The notes below the pieces were generated by a model, which was not told the origin of the DNA, searched no databases, and was given only the letters and a program-made list of their open reading frames with translations. Shown one piece after another: positions 32,445-45,200 of a stretch of DNA of 64,000 nucleotides. Source of the stretch: Neurospora crassa OR74A (taxonomy: Eukaryota > Ascomycota > Sordariomycetes > Sordariales > Sordariaceae). The stretch covers positions 6,117,917-6,181,916 of the forward strand of contig NC_026501.1 of the NCBI RefSeq assembly GCF_000182925.2. The letters are read 5' to 3'. Every line of letters begins with the position of its first letter. The first letter of the stretch is position 1. The position numbers and the translations under genes are program-made.

Positions 32445-34026
32445 TCAAAAATCCTCAAACACTCTTCCATCCGGCTTTGTCGAAAACAGATTCTCCAACG
32501 CATCCCTAACCTCAAACTCTTCCATCACAGCTCCAAACCTACAACCACGCCGAAGAAACAAATTAGCAATCCATTGCTTCACTTTGACAGACACAGGCAA
32601 AGGAAAGCATTTTCGGCAACTGAAAGGCAAAACCTACCCGTAACACCGAACCTTGCTCCCCAACTCCTCCGTCAACCGCGCAAAGTCCTCCAGCTGCAAC
32701 TCGGCAAGCCGCGGATGAGCGAGGATCATCCCCCAAGCCATGACAGGAGTGATCTCCCCGTCGAGATCTAGCCGCTTGCTTAGGTCGAGCAGCGTAGCCA
32801 GGTCGGCTTTGCTGAGTTCCCATGTGCGCTGACCACCACCGCTTATGCTAGTAGGCATCGGGGGGTGACCGTGAGCGTGAGCGTGAATGGTGTTGGTGTG
32901 CCCGAAAGGGCTCTCTGGCGATAGCTCGGAGAAGGGCTCGGGGGGACAGGAAGCCATGAGTGCGTGGCCGCAGGGCTCTCGCTGCGCTCTGTCTTCGGTG
33001 CCGGTTCCTCGTTCTAGTAGCCATGTCATGTGTTCCATGCATGGACGCTCGAGTCTAAAAAAAGGTAGAACCAAGGGGCACTTGTTAGTTGCTTTTGTTC
33101 CCTTCCCTTTTTCTCTCGTGTATCAGAAAGTTGTCGAACCCTCCAGCATTGAAGACGAGCAACATGGATCTCCGTTTCTCCCTTGTTTCTGCCGACTGGG
33201 GTTCGAAGGAGGTGGGAACTCGTACGTTAACACAAAATCAATACCGGCTTGATCATAATCCAAATCTGGATCCCTCTTTGATACCATAACACCTGCGCCA
33301 TCTCCCAAAACGGTGTTGAAATCTCTCGGTCCCCCGAGGGGTGGACGGTAAGCCGGCGAGGTCGTCGTAGATGAAGGTGGTGATGGGAAGGTGGTTTGGC
33401 TGGACGGCCCCCCCGGTAGGTAGCTTTCGCTTCCCAACATGCTGGAGCTGGAAGTGTATCCAGGGCTCGGCCCGCTTGGACTGCTAACCATTTGGTCAAA
33501 GAAGTTTGTGTCGGCAGCAATTGGATCGCCGGCCGCGTCGTTCTGGGCTAGCTTAGCTTTCAGCCGCCGGTTCTCTTCGGCAAGACGCTCCTTGTCTTGT
33601 GAGATGGTTCCAAAGATCTCCTTGAGACGCAGAACTTCATCTTCGAGGGCTTTGATGTATAGCTCTTTTCGTTCGCGGTGCGTTCTTCATAGGTGGTCAG
33701 CAGGTATCGAGGTGTTGGGGAACATTTGGAGAAGCATACCGTTGTGCCTGCCTGTTCAGCTCTTGACGTCTTGTGAGTGCTGGCTTGCTGTCCGGCTTGG
33801 GGCCACGCCGTTTCGGTGTTTGACCATCTATATACCCAAAACGATCAGCACGGTCTGTATTCACCAACAGCGACCATATTGATCACTGCTACCCACCTCT
33901 CGTTTTCTTGTCTGAGAGACTCTTGAGAATTGTGAGATTCAGAGTGGATAACGGGTTGCTATCCGGACCAGAGTGGGGATCCTCAGCATAAGTTGCGAGT
34001 GGTTGGAGAGGCAGTGAAGAAGTCAT
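32445..34026 (-). CDS. bZIP transcription factor with conserved C-terminal Cys domain
   Basis: Five exons were reconstructed: 33897-34026, 33740-33827, 33226-33684, 32638-33054 and 32445-32538. The introns are 69, 55, 171 and 99 nt, and the product is 395 residues. All phases agree. The basic region at about 50-80 is rich in Arg/Lys (PKRRGPKPDSK) and has NRQAQRTHRERK, the fungal Yap-like NxxAQxxxR pattern with His in place of the usual Phe. A leucine zipper follows (LEDEVLRLKEI...LAEENRRLKAKL). A Ser/Pro-rich linker follows. The C-terminal domain (about 225-395) contains FVLTLERPC, GHALMASCPP, a His-Ala patch, GEITPVMAWGMI and VRCYGFG, shared by a family of filamentous-fungal bZIP proteins. 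Its Cys residues suggest possible redox or metal sensing, which is inference. It should act as a dimer in the nucleus; target genes cannot be told. Confidence 0.88.
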
Positions 34027-36129
34027 GGTGGCAGGGTGGAGATACGGCGACAAGTTCAAACGGGATAATGTTCAATGTGCCTGAATGATTGCGGTTGGCG
34101 GGAACGCGGCTTTCGTCAAACCAAAATCAGCAAATAATTCTTGACAAACCCTTCAGATTTCCATGCAGAGCCGAGCGGTTGCTTTCTGGGAGATGAGATT
34201 GGGTCGCTCAGGGTAACGACCGCCCTTGCATTGTGCGAGACAATCATCTAAGCCTGGGGAAAGCGGATCATAGGTATGTACGCAATCCTGAAGCTTGAAG
34301 CGCTAAGTGGCGAAGGCGGCCCGGAGGTGTTTGTATAACGTATAATATCTTGAGGAATGATACGTAATATCTCACCTGAAAAGCAGCTCTCCTTGACGGA
34401 CCTCGAATACGCGCGAGGTGGATAACTCCAGGAAATCGGGACTCGAGGGAGAACAACAAAGTTGCAGATCTCCCCTTGTATGGCTACCTTGTTATCGGTG
34501 TGGATTTGGAATTACGGAGAGCAAGTTGTCTCCAAGGTGCTAAAAAAAAAAAGGGTCTCGGTTCGAGGCTTCGTGGCTTGAATGGCAGTTTCGTTGAAGA
34601 GGTTGAGGATGTAAGTGGTCCCAGAATTGAGGGCGGGTAACGTAGCGTGGGCAAGGGTCAAAGCGGCTTCCCGGTGACGCTTCTTTGGTGGTCGTTGAGC
34701 AAAGAAAGGTCCGATTCCCACAGACGAGAGAAGATGAGGAGGAAGAAGTTCTCTGCAGTGAGTTCAGGTGAGGAAAGTTCCATTGACGCCGTTTACGGTT
34801 TCGAAATGGAAACATGGGGGGCCGAGTATCTCACCATTATTAACTTGACATTTCGAGTTAGGCTGCGGCGTCACACATATCAGCAAGCGCGTAAGACTGA
34901 CAGCCTACGCCACGACACTATTCCGCATTCGGGGTTCCGAGCAACCGAAAGGTAACCAAGCACTAAGCAACGGGGTTTCCCGATAGCGATAATGAGATTA
35001 GAAGAGATGATAGTGAGCCGAGACGCAGGTCAACAGTGTGTAATCTGTTATGGTGGATAGGATGTGTGTAGATCTTGCCAACACTCCGGATTGGCCGACG
35101 AACCCTTTGAAATGTCTAAACCATTTGGGCCGGCAAGTGACTGCAAAATGAAGCTTTTGCTTAGCCATAGTCGCTGAAGCTGTATGTTTTTATACGACAG
35201 CCAGTTGCCCACTGTAGCGGAGGCTTCAGCCCACCTGGGTCGTTTCTGTGGTAACGTGAAGTTGTGCAGTGATTACCTACCTCTACCTATGAACGCTACC
35301 GGCTAACTTCCCCGGTTTGCCCTGATCGTCAATCATGTCGAGGTGACATGGCGTGCTTGGCGAGCCCCCACTGTGTCGATGCCCCTGAATGGCCCATCAG
35401 CACCAACTAACACTGGTTAGGTGGCCTAGAACGTTGGCATTGGTAGCTGTGAACAGAACCCCTGCCCCTGTGCCCCCGGACTCTTCAAAAAGATTGACAA
35501 GCCCGCTTGGGTTGTGCTTTTCCTACTTTTGACAAGTCTGCTTGACTCTGGCAATCACCTCCGGGATGGGCCGGGCCTGTTCTCATTTTCAACACTTCCA
35601 TGGGGAACAAGCGCAATGTACGAGTTTTCGAGGCGCAAATACCGACTTCCAAGTGGTATTCGCGGCTTTGGGGCGACGTGAAGTGAGGCGAGCAGCAGAG
35701 CCGGCTGGGACCGGGCAAGTGCAATGACTGGTCGGGACAAACCACAGCACGTTTGAGACATCTCAATTGGACGTCGGGAGACCTCCAATCGATTTCGATG
35801 TGGAGCTATATGCCTCGTTCTTTGCGTATTCATGTTGGAATGTCAGTCATATGTCGAAAAGCAGTGTGGCTCAGCTCCTACCTTCGTGTCTTCTTGGGCA
35901 CTCAGTCGATCAAAGTTCTGGATTGGTTGGGATAGTTGCTTAGTAGTGACTAGCGACCAGTGGAATACGTAGCATGCAGAGAAGAAGATCACTGAAGAGA
36001 ATGGAGTGTGACTGGGACGCTACCTCTAGGTTCGAGGAATAGTTCGGACTTCAGTTATGTTGGTGGCTGCCTAGCGACTGCCATCTGTGTCTTCTTGGAC
36101 GCAGTTAAATTGCGGCACTGCGCTTGTAA
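34027..36129. other. Intergenic, upstream of the bZIP gene
   Basis: No supported gene. The first part should include the bZIP promoter. Short open frames show no domain. Confidence 0.45.
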
Positions 36130-38060
36130 TTCCGTTTGCGGAGTTGCGACGCTCTCAGCTTCCTTCCTCGAAAGGCACAACTTCAAGTTCATACGCATCT
36201 TTCTTGATCTACTTCAACCAGTTTCGGTCTTCAACCTCATGCCCAACGCTTTGAGGTCGTCTCGCCGCGGTATTTCCCTGGACGAGTCAGCCGAGTCACT
36301 TTCGTTGTAGCTCGAGGAGAGCATGATCGATATTGAAGACTCATCCTTTCTGATATCACACAACTGGATACGGATCTCAACAGTACTTCTGGTCAGGTTG
36401 CCTGAAATGTCGAGTCCTGATCACCGACTCGTGCGTTGCTGAAGCAGCCTCTTCCTGTTCACGTCAAACCAGACTGGACTACAGACTTCAATCAGTTTAA
36501 AGACATATACGTGCCATTCAGTCACATAAGAATGGTAGGTGTCAAGTGTTGTCAAAAAGGGGGATACTAGGTCAGTCTTCCTCTCGATCAGCTGAAACCC
36601 GTTTGAAGCTGCGACAGACTGTCACGTTGGCATAGTCTTGGTCCAGTGCCCTCATTTGTCAACACCTTTTCAACATTCGCAGTAGAAAAGGGGATCAGAT
36701 TTCACCGAATATTATTGATGTCGTGTAAGCTGGTATTACCGGAGACAACTTCTGGGTTCTACCTGTCAGGACTACACTACACCCGTTGAGTGTCTGCCGG
36801 ATGTCTTGCCGGGATGCGTATGGCACCAACATGTTTATGACAACCATTTCTCAACCTGGGTTTCTCTTCCTATCACAGCTCACTAGCTCCTCTAGCATAC
36901 TTTCTGGGCAGATCGATGGCAAGTACTAAGTACACCAGACAAACAAACGAGGACTGTGTTCATTCTTGGTCATGATCATCAAGTGCCCACTCATGTATGT
37001 CAGTGACTTCCCCATCAAGCCCATCAAAACTCTTCTGCGGGAAGGGCCTTATCCACGAATGCGGGGAAGTAGAGAGACTGTCAATATGAAACCCGTCTAC
37101 TAATACGTTGGACGGTAGATCGCACTGGGTCGATCTGCCACCAACGTGGGTCTTGATTCGAGTTCGTGCACGACCATTTACTTCCTGTTTTTGTGGATCA
37201 AGTAATCCTGTCCGGAGGCAGAACGAAAAGTGTCTTTGCAGTCTCTGTTTTCTTGCATCCGAAGACATCGTGACATACATCGGTCATTAATGGATTCTGG
37301 TTGGCTCATCAAGCAAGACCGTCGAGGGTTCCTCAATGGCTTCGAATATATAGAAATCAAGGTATGTCAATACGAACCACTCCCTCCAGAGTTTAGGGGC
37401 CATCTCGGATTGTCACTTCCTTACTGACTGTTTACGCTGTTTGGTAAACCATATTGTCGCAGTGGCCTATGCTAGTTTGTGACGGTTCAAAGACAAAAAA
37501 CAGGTGTCGCCTCGATCGATGGGTGCTATCTAGACAGGCATCGTTGTGGCGTCCGTTCATTCAGTATGGCATGTTTGACACCACGAATCCAAGCCCCCTC
37601 CTTGCCCATGGTATAGTGAGTGTGACGTCTGTGCAATTCTAGTGGTCCCATCCTGAGATGGAAAACGTACGGTGTGCTTGAATTCGTCTCCTTGTGCTGC
37701 CCTGAGCGACACAACCAGCCTTATGTAAGCGAGATGGGATCGGGGAAGCATTTGAAAGATGGTAGGTACGGTTGTCAAAAAGGCGAGAAATATACTCGCT
37801 GATCAGGTCAAAGTGGCCAAGGCCGGACGGATCGGTCAGGATATCATAGCTGCACCATGAATATTTGGTCGATTGCTATGTAAAGTTAGACGGTCGATTT
37901 TGTAGACCTAATGTGTAGTTGTTTTGTCCGGGCCCCCCTTTGTCTCGCTCCAGGCCAACTCATATATTCACGGGATTGATTGATGCTTCGTAGCCCGACA
38001 AAGCCGAGAAGTCTCTGGGCAGTGGGCACGGTCTATGAAAAAAAAAAAAACGTTGTGATC
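36130..38060 (-). pseudogene. Possible coding fossils of unknown family
   Basis: Several minus-strand stretches read like protein although stops interrupt them. One frame near 38060-37640 holds well over 100 codons with few stops and contains GQNNYTLGLQN and HFDLISEYISRLF. Others near 36800 (MVVINMLVPYAS), near 37300 (REWFVLTYLDFYIFEAIEE) and near 36350 (DESSISIMLSSSYNES) follow in order on the same strand. I recognise no domain, no reverse transcriptase or transposase motif and no end repeats. In DNA near 50% GC such stretches can also arise by chance, and competing frames look nearly as good in places. This is a weak call, recorded so that it can be tested. Confidence 0.2.
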
Positions 38061-41000
38061 CTAATTGTCTCGATTCTCTTCAGCCATACTCCTTTAGGGA
38101 CTTCGAAGAGGCTATCTTTATATTTTAAATTGGGGATCATTCAACTTGTCTTCGCATGTAGGCTTGTAGTTGTGTTTCGTTTAGGCTTCTTTTGGCCTTC
38201 AATATCAGTCGAGACATGGCTCGCCCATACCCCAGCTGTTCGGTTTAGTTCGGAGAAGCCCCAGGCCAAAGCGTTCGAGATCCCTTCTTGGATAGCTTTT
38301 CCAGAGAATGCAAACAGGTGCCACACCATGGCGAGACGTGGCCGACTCCAGCTAGGATGGTAGAAGAAAATGAGGGGTCAACGATCATGGTTAGCTAAAT
38401 TAATAGGCTGTCCATTGATCTGGTCCCTTAGTCCCTACTAGTGTAGAACAGTTTGTTTCCGAACGCCGTGCTGTACAGATACTGCCCTGTAGGCGTGCGA
38501 AGTACAGCAACGCAGATCTATGATACTGAGACAATGTCTTGGGAGGACCGCGGCCTGTCACCCTCACCCCCATCAACTGGCGAGTTGTGGATGCACAGCC
38601 TGAACTCACATCAGTTGCCTCTCGAGGAGTACTCAACGTAGTTGCTACGAGAGGGTAGATCTTTGATAGTCCAGAGAGGGATTGGTTGAATCCTCATCGA
38701 ATTCCGTGACCCAACGCTGCTTTTGACGCCGCTTAGTCACCGCTGCCTTTTGTCAGATCGCTTGTAAGCAGCTCGGAGACGATTTATCAATACCGTTGAC
38801 AGCGGGAAGAAGCGAGCAGCCAGACTGTTGAGCAGCCCTACCTATTTGTGCTTGGAAACAGGAATGTGAAGAGCCCTCGTTGGCCTGCTGAAGCTGCGCG
38901 GCAAAAGAGGCCAAGGGACGTATCTCCGGCTTGGCCTATCAAGCAAAGGTAGCGCGTTGCTCATGGTTATAGAGGATGACGAGATCCGATTCGCAAAGAC
39001 CGTGGCAGTCATACGCGACGTATGCAGACAGGCACATACTTGGGAAGCCGTAGGTCCCTCGAGTGTGCCATGGCTCGAGAGCCTATAGGTAGGGCATTCT
39101 CGTGCAACGGCGTCATGCAGGACGTGGTGGCTGGCATCACCTCAGCCGGCAGAAGCCACCATCCGCACACGATGATGCCGTTGGAAGCTGGCGGATGGAA
39201 GAAGTGGAAGTGGAAGTGGAAGTGGAAGCGAGAGTGAGACTCTGGCTGCAGCATCTCATCCATCCTGGCTTGTCCAGCTTGCCAAAGGGATCCGTCTCAA
39301 GATAGATGGAGATGTAATGGGTCGTCAGGTGTTTGAACCTCGCCGTCCCTTTTCCTTATTGATGGTATCCCGGGGATCTACACTGAGATCATCGTTGAGA
39401 CTGGGGACTGGGGAAAGAGGAAGAAGAAACGACGGAAGCGAGGCAGGTGGAGATGCAAGACAACGTGACCCGTGTGAAAACTTACCTCTTTAAGGTAGTA
39501 CTGTAGCATGTCACAGGCGATGTTATAGTTGACACAGTGGGATATGGCGGGGTAGCACCTGAGAAGAAGGGAAAGCGCCATCCTCTTTCTCACCGCCCAC
39601 GGCAAGTACCGGTCAATTCAGTTATCAATGTAATGTCAGTTCAGTATTAAGGGAACTCCATGACCCCAGTGGTCCGTATTTTGAATCAACGATGACGACT
39701 CAAACTGATCAGCTTCTTTAACCCAACAAGCAAAATAGCAAACCATCTTTACATGACCTGTTTGCTGCTGCTTGCCTCTGTAGTGGTCAAGAAGATAAGA
39801 GGTAGCATACCTATGCAAGCTTAGAGGAGGGGGGCTTTGAATTAAACAAACAGCACCGTTCGATGATGGGCAGATTGTGAGGGAAAGTGGTTGGTTGAAT
39901 GGTAGTGTGACCTGTACCACCCAAGATACCTCTAGGTAGGAAAGAAAAAAGAAAGAATCAACAGCCCCTGACTTTCTCCGTTATTGAAGGTTCCGGAACC
40001 TCAACGTCGGCCCCAGATTGTAGGCCTTGAGGTTGGACGGGGTAATCAACGACCAAGAGTCTCAGTCTCAGAGTGGTCCATGATACAGCAAGTCCCGTCC
40101 CGTCATTACAGGTACTGTAGGTTGTGTCCCGTCAAGCGGCCAAGTAAGTAGGTGCGCGTGTGATTGGCCAGCTTTGAGCTCATTCCCCCGCTCTCGAACG
40201 AAGCAACTCAGCATTGGATGCCCGACACCCATGTTCTCGCCTCGTTGTACATACTACCTCAATCGCGCTGTCCTGCGTAGGTGGGGTATTGAATATCTGA
40301 TATATGGTTTACCTACAAACGACCGTTTTCGCAATTCGGTGACTAGGCAAGCCGTCATGTATTAGCGCCAACTCCTACGTTGGGCTCAAAGCCAATTTTA
40401 TCTAGTATTTTCAACACAGCGTTACGAAAAGCCACTCTATCGTGGGGTAAAAAATTAGGAAAAGCACCAGTGAATTCAATGCGCCCAAAAGGGAACTCTT
40501 AGCTCAAGTTACTTTTAGGTCGAGTTGTGGAGAAGCAAGTCTATTGTACCTATGTTCTTGGGTCTTTGGTCGGGTTTGGCTTGCAAGGCGTACGCGGACA
40601 GCTACCTGTCGTTTTATGTTCCGGATAAGCGTTTCATGTAGGTGCGTACCGTAGGAACCCAGGTGCTGGCGGTACGTAGGTAGACGTACCTACACTACTC
40701 TACGTTGCGCAGGTGATCACGTAGTGAACATAGTGACGAAAAAAAAAAAAGAACGGTGTGCTTGGCGAGGTCCCGTTGGACTGTTCTCTTGGGAGTCTTG
40801 GGTGTTCCAATGCCGGGACAGGAAAAGCAACGACCTGAGAAAGCACAGCACGCTTTACCTTGTCCGAGTGAGGGGGGGGAGACGCAGTGGAAGTTTTTCT
40901 TCCGTGTAAATCAGCGAGTCGGTCCACCGCTTCCACCCCGTTGAAGTTTTTGTCAGGTATCCCGCCATCTCACATTCTCTTCCTTCCCTTCTCGCTTGCT

Positions 41001-42233
41001 GTCAATCGATTATATCTTCTTCTCCCTGTACCCATCAGCTTGTCGGTGTTTAGAGAGCAGACAGAGAAACTGCCGCTGTCACGGACGGGAAGCGAAACAA
41101 AGAGAGCCCCACTTCACACTAGCTTCCTTCCATTCTGGAACCACGGGACGGGGGCGGCTCCTCTCGAGCGAGTCACGACGGCAGTGGGCGGCCACTTCTC
41201 GCACTTCGGTGGACCGGGCGACGGCAACACCACCGCGGATTGTCCGCGGCAACAGCTGGAGTCCACCAAGTCCACCAGAGCCCACCTTCCATCCTTCCTG
41301 CTCTCTGGGCACATCCTTGCGACGACTGACGACTCCGACTCCGACAACACCGACATCATCCATTATCGGGCCATATCTTAGCTTATCCCCGTTGATTCTG
41401 TCCGTCTTTTCGCCCACTGCACAGAAACTCGATTCGCGCATCACGGAACACGGAGTCGGCGGCTCCCAGCGCTACTACATACCCTCGCAATCTTCCAATT
41501 TTCCAATCTTCCAATCCAAGCTTCGTCTCGCTTGCCCAAAATTGACCGCACACTCACTTTCCACTTCCTGCAACCCCTGTTCGTTCAAGGCGTGCCACTA
41601 CTCATCCACTGTTGTCGACAACCACCATCACCACAACCTACCGTCGCTCGACTAGTAGGTCGTGCAAGGACGCTCAGTCCATTCTTTCACGATTCTGCAG
41701 TCCATACTGCCTCTCCCGCCTTCACGTGCTGAGCGACTGGAGCCTACACACATAGTGCATCCCGTCTGACGCAAGACGGTCTACCCGACGCCAGTCGGTC
41801 CACCGCCCGCCTGGGTGCGATTTCCGTCCTGCGACTGCTGTAACCTGCACCGTTCGGCGCTGGCCCAACAACCACGGTTCAACGACACCTCAACCTCCTA
41901 CCCTGCCCGACCACGACCACGAACGCCGGCCTGCCGCATTTCGACGACATTTAGACCACGGCGCATCAGACGACGGCGATACACTCAGGTCAAGAAAACA
42001 CATTATGTCTCAGGCTTCTGCTGCGCTCTAGCTCTGGCACGTCTGCCAGACAGCCCTCGGCTCCACCCCGGACGTCCTTCGACAAGACAACGAGAAGCAC
42101 GCACGCCAACCATACGAGTCTAGCCTCAGCTTCCACCTCCTCAGCTTCCGAGCCCCCTTTCCACGGAAATTTGCCCGCCGCTGCGTCCTTCTGCTGAAAG
42201 ATTTGAAAACTGCCGACCTCTTATCGCCTCAAC
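38061..42233. other. Intergenic, far upstream and leader region of the Rim15 gene
   Basis: No gene is supported from 38061 to about 40900. It holds an A run near 38038-38050 and a GGAAGT hexamer array near 39200. From about 40930 the plus strand turns CT-rich, as in a promoter plus long transcribed leader, up to the leader intron acceptor near 42248. Confidence 0.45.
39202..39229. repeat. GAAGTG hexamer tandem repeat
   Basis: Between four and five GAAGTG units in a row, not inside any supported gene. Confidence 0.75.
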
Positions 42234-42248
42234 CTAACATCGTTTCAG
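42234..42248 (+). promoter_or_regulatory. Likely 3' end of a 5' UTR intron of the Rim15 gene
   Basis: A CTAAC branch-like element (42234-42238) is followed by TTTCAG at 42243-42248, 46 bases before the start codon. The matching donor could not be fixed; AGGTCAAG near 41988 is one candidate. Long kinase genes in this group often have spliced leaders. Confidence 0.4.
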
Positions 42249-42263
42249 ATGGTTCTACAATAA
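42249..42263 (+). promoter_or_regulatory. Short upstream ORF (Met-Val-Leu-Gln) before Rim15
   Basis: ATG GTT CTA CAA TAA starts at the first base after the proposed leader intron and ends 31 bases before the main ATG. If it is transcribed, scanning ribosomes would meet it first, so it may lower or condition kinase translation. Whether it is in the mature leader depends on the transcription start. Confidence 0.5.
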
Positions 42264-42294
42264 CCTGACCTCCCCGTCGTCCAACTCAGTCATC

Positions 42295-45200
42295 ATGGAG
42301 GAACAATCCAAGGCCCCGAGCCTGCTGGCTCCGCCGGCCGTATCGTCGCTCAGGACTGGCAAGATGGAGCGATCAGTCAGCGAGAATATCCGCGAGGAGA
42401 GAGAGGACCTTCGAGAGGCCGCCGAACAGACCCTAAACGTCATCATGGACCTCAACCTGGACGGTACTATCCGATGGGTCAGCCCTTCGTGGGTTGATGT
42501 GATTGGAACCCAACCCGAACAAGTTACGGGAACTGCTATCACAGACCTGATCGTCAGCGACAACAAGTCCATCTTTGCCGATGTCATCGAAAGCATGCAA
42601 AGGGACGATTCAAAATCAAAGTTCATCCGCTTTGCTGTCAAGGTCGGCCCACTGTCGCGGCTACTCCCGCTTGAGCAAACAGAGGAGCCGACAATTATCG
42701 ACGTGGAGGCACAAGGTATCATGGTCTATGATGGTGCATCTGGTAAAGACAGCCATGTAAGTGAACACCGATCATGTTTTACAAAGTGGACATATGTTAG
42801 GGGAGCCGGCAAACCAACTGGATCTAACTCCATCATCCTTTGCAGACCATGTGGATGATACGGCCGTGGGTAGCGCCGCGTGAGATCAAAATCGATCTAC
42901 CAGCCTTTATCGTAGAATCTCTCGGCTCAGGAGCTGAGGTTCTCGCTAGCTATCTTACCCAACTTGCAGAGTCCGGACTGGATGACCCAAATGGCCATCC
43001 TCCACCAGCGCCAGTGCTCTGCCGTATTTGCGAACGCCAGATCCCGCCTTGGTGGTTCGAAAAGCACACCGATTTGTGTCTACAGGAGCATCGAGCGGAA
43101 ATGGATGTTCAGATGACCCAGGAAAGTCTAATTGATCACCGTCACGCCATTGTCAAAGTACTCGACGCCCTCGAGGCCCGTCATAGCCGCACTTTGATTG
43201 GAGACCCTGCCAATTTGCCGATTGCCGAGTACAAAGGCATGCCCATTGGTCCTCCAACATCCACGACATCGTCCCCGGGGACATCATCGCCAAGTTCAAA
43301 CTCCGGCCGGTCGAGGGACAGATCATCTGGATTCGGACATTCGAGAGCCAGATCCTTTGCTATCCGTCGGCCGCAAGCCCGAATTGTTGAGCTGCTCCTT
43401 GATCTATGCGACACTGCGATCGAGATTAGCACCCCTGCCATCAAGGAGACCACACAAAATCCGGCAGAATTTCGCACGCAGTCACCCCAGTCAGAGGGCC
43501 GTATTTCCCAGGTGATGCAATGGGAAACACCTGGCACGAACACACTCGAGCAAGAACAAGGTCTTGCGTTGCTCTGTACTGATACGGAGGCCGTTGCTAA
43601 GGCCAAGGTTGAAGCTGTCTTCCGCCATCGCAGGATTCTCGAGTATGCCGAGAGGATTCGAATCGAATTTGCCATCGTGGTCCAGGAGTGTATCGATGAG
43701 GCTATGCGTAGGGCTGCCAAGATTGCCGCTGGTCGACTTAGTGACTCTACTGAAGAGGAGGAAGAAGAGGACTTCGAGCAGACTGAGGACGAAGAAGCGA
43801 CGTCTGCACAGGAGGAGGGGATATTCCCCGGGTCCTTCGATGCTCCTTCGACACTGGCATTGGCTTTGGAAAAGGCCCACATTTCGGGAGAGCGCCCCAG
43901 CCGCCGATTATCAATATCAATCAAGTCTACTCGATCTAGCAGCCCAAAGGAATGTCCCACACCTCGATCTCATCGGGGTACACTTGGTAACCTTGCCAGC
44001 GCAACCCAATCGAGACGAGAATCCATGCTCTTGGAAAGCGACGCTGGCGATAGTGATGGCGGAAGCATCAGATCCTCGTCTGTCGCCTCGAGGATGCCAA
44101 CCCGAACAGAATCGCCGCTGTCTGAGTTTAGCGACCTTCGCCGGCATGCAAGTTCGCGACAACGTAATCGAAGGAGCCTCATTCTTCCAGGAACAATATC
44201 CCCTCGAAGACAAGAATCCCCGTCGCGAAATGGACCACCATCGTCACCCCTCCGACTTCACAAACCGCGTAATTTGCCTTTCCCTTCTGACAGCCTGGTC
44301 TCGCCCGAAGCATCACCGATGCTGCCGAGTAGTGAGTTTACTTCTCCGACCCCTCCCAGTATCCATCATCACCGGCGACAATCCTCAGCAGCCGTGTCTG
44401 CATCAACCGGGGATCTTGGTTTCAAACCCCCACCCTCACCTCGTCTCAGCGCGGTCGTTGGCGCTACGCAAGCCAAAGCAGTTCCTCCATCGATCAAGGA
44501 CTTCGAGATCATCAAACCCATCAGCAAGGGTGCGTTCGGAAGCGTCTATCTATCCAAGAAGAAGTCAACCGGCGAATATTTTGCGATCAAGGTCTTGAAG
44601 AAGGCCGACATGGTAGCCAAGAACCAGGTCACCAATGTCAAGGCAGAACGTGCCATCATGATGTGGCAGGGCGAAAGCGACTTTGTCGCCAAGCTGTATT
44701 GGACGTTTTCGAGTAAGGACTACCTCTACCTGGTCATGGAATATTTGAATGGTGGCGACTGCGCGTCATTGATCAAAGTACTGGGGGGTCTCCCCGAGGA
44801 CTGGGTGAAGAAGTATCTCGGTGAGGTTGTTCTCGGTGTCGAACACCTCCACAGTCGGGGCATCGTTCACCGTGACCTGAAGCCCGACAATCTGCTTATT
44901 GACCAGAAGGGACACCTGAAGTTGACTGACTTTGGCCTCTCGCGCATGGGTCTCGTTGGTCGACAGAAGCGTGCTCTTAACAATGGCGCTGACGCAGCTC
45001 CGGATTTGCTCAAGCAAGGCCCTTTTGTTCGGTCCTCTTCGATCGCATCATCTCGTTCCACTTCTCTCGACGTTCATGCTCGCAACCCATCCCCTCTGTC
45101 GACCCCACAAATGACGCCGAGCGACTATGGTGCCGGCCTAGGACAGCCATCCTACTTCAACCTCGGGGTGTTGTCTCAAGAACCTCGGCGGTTATGCGCG

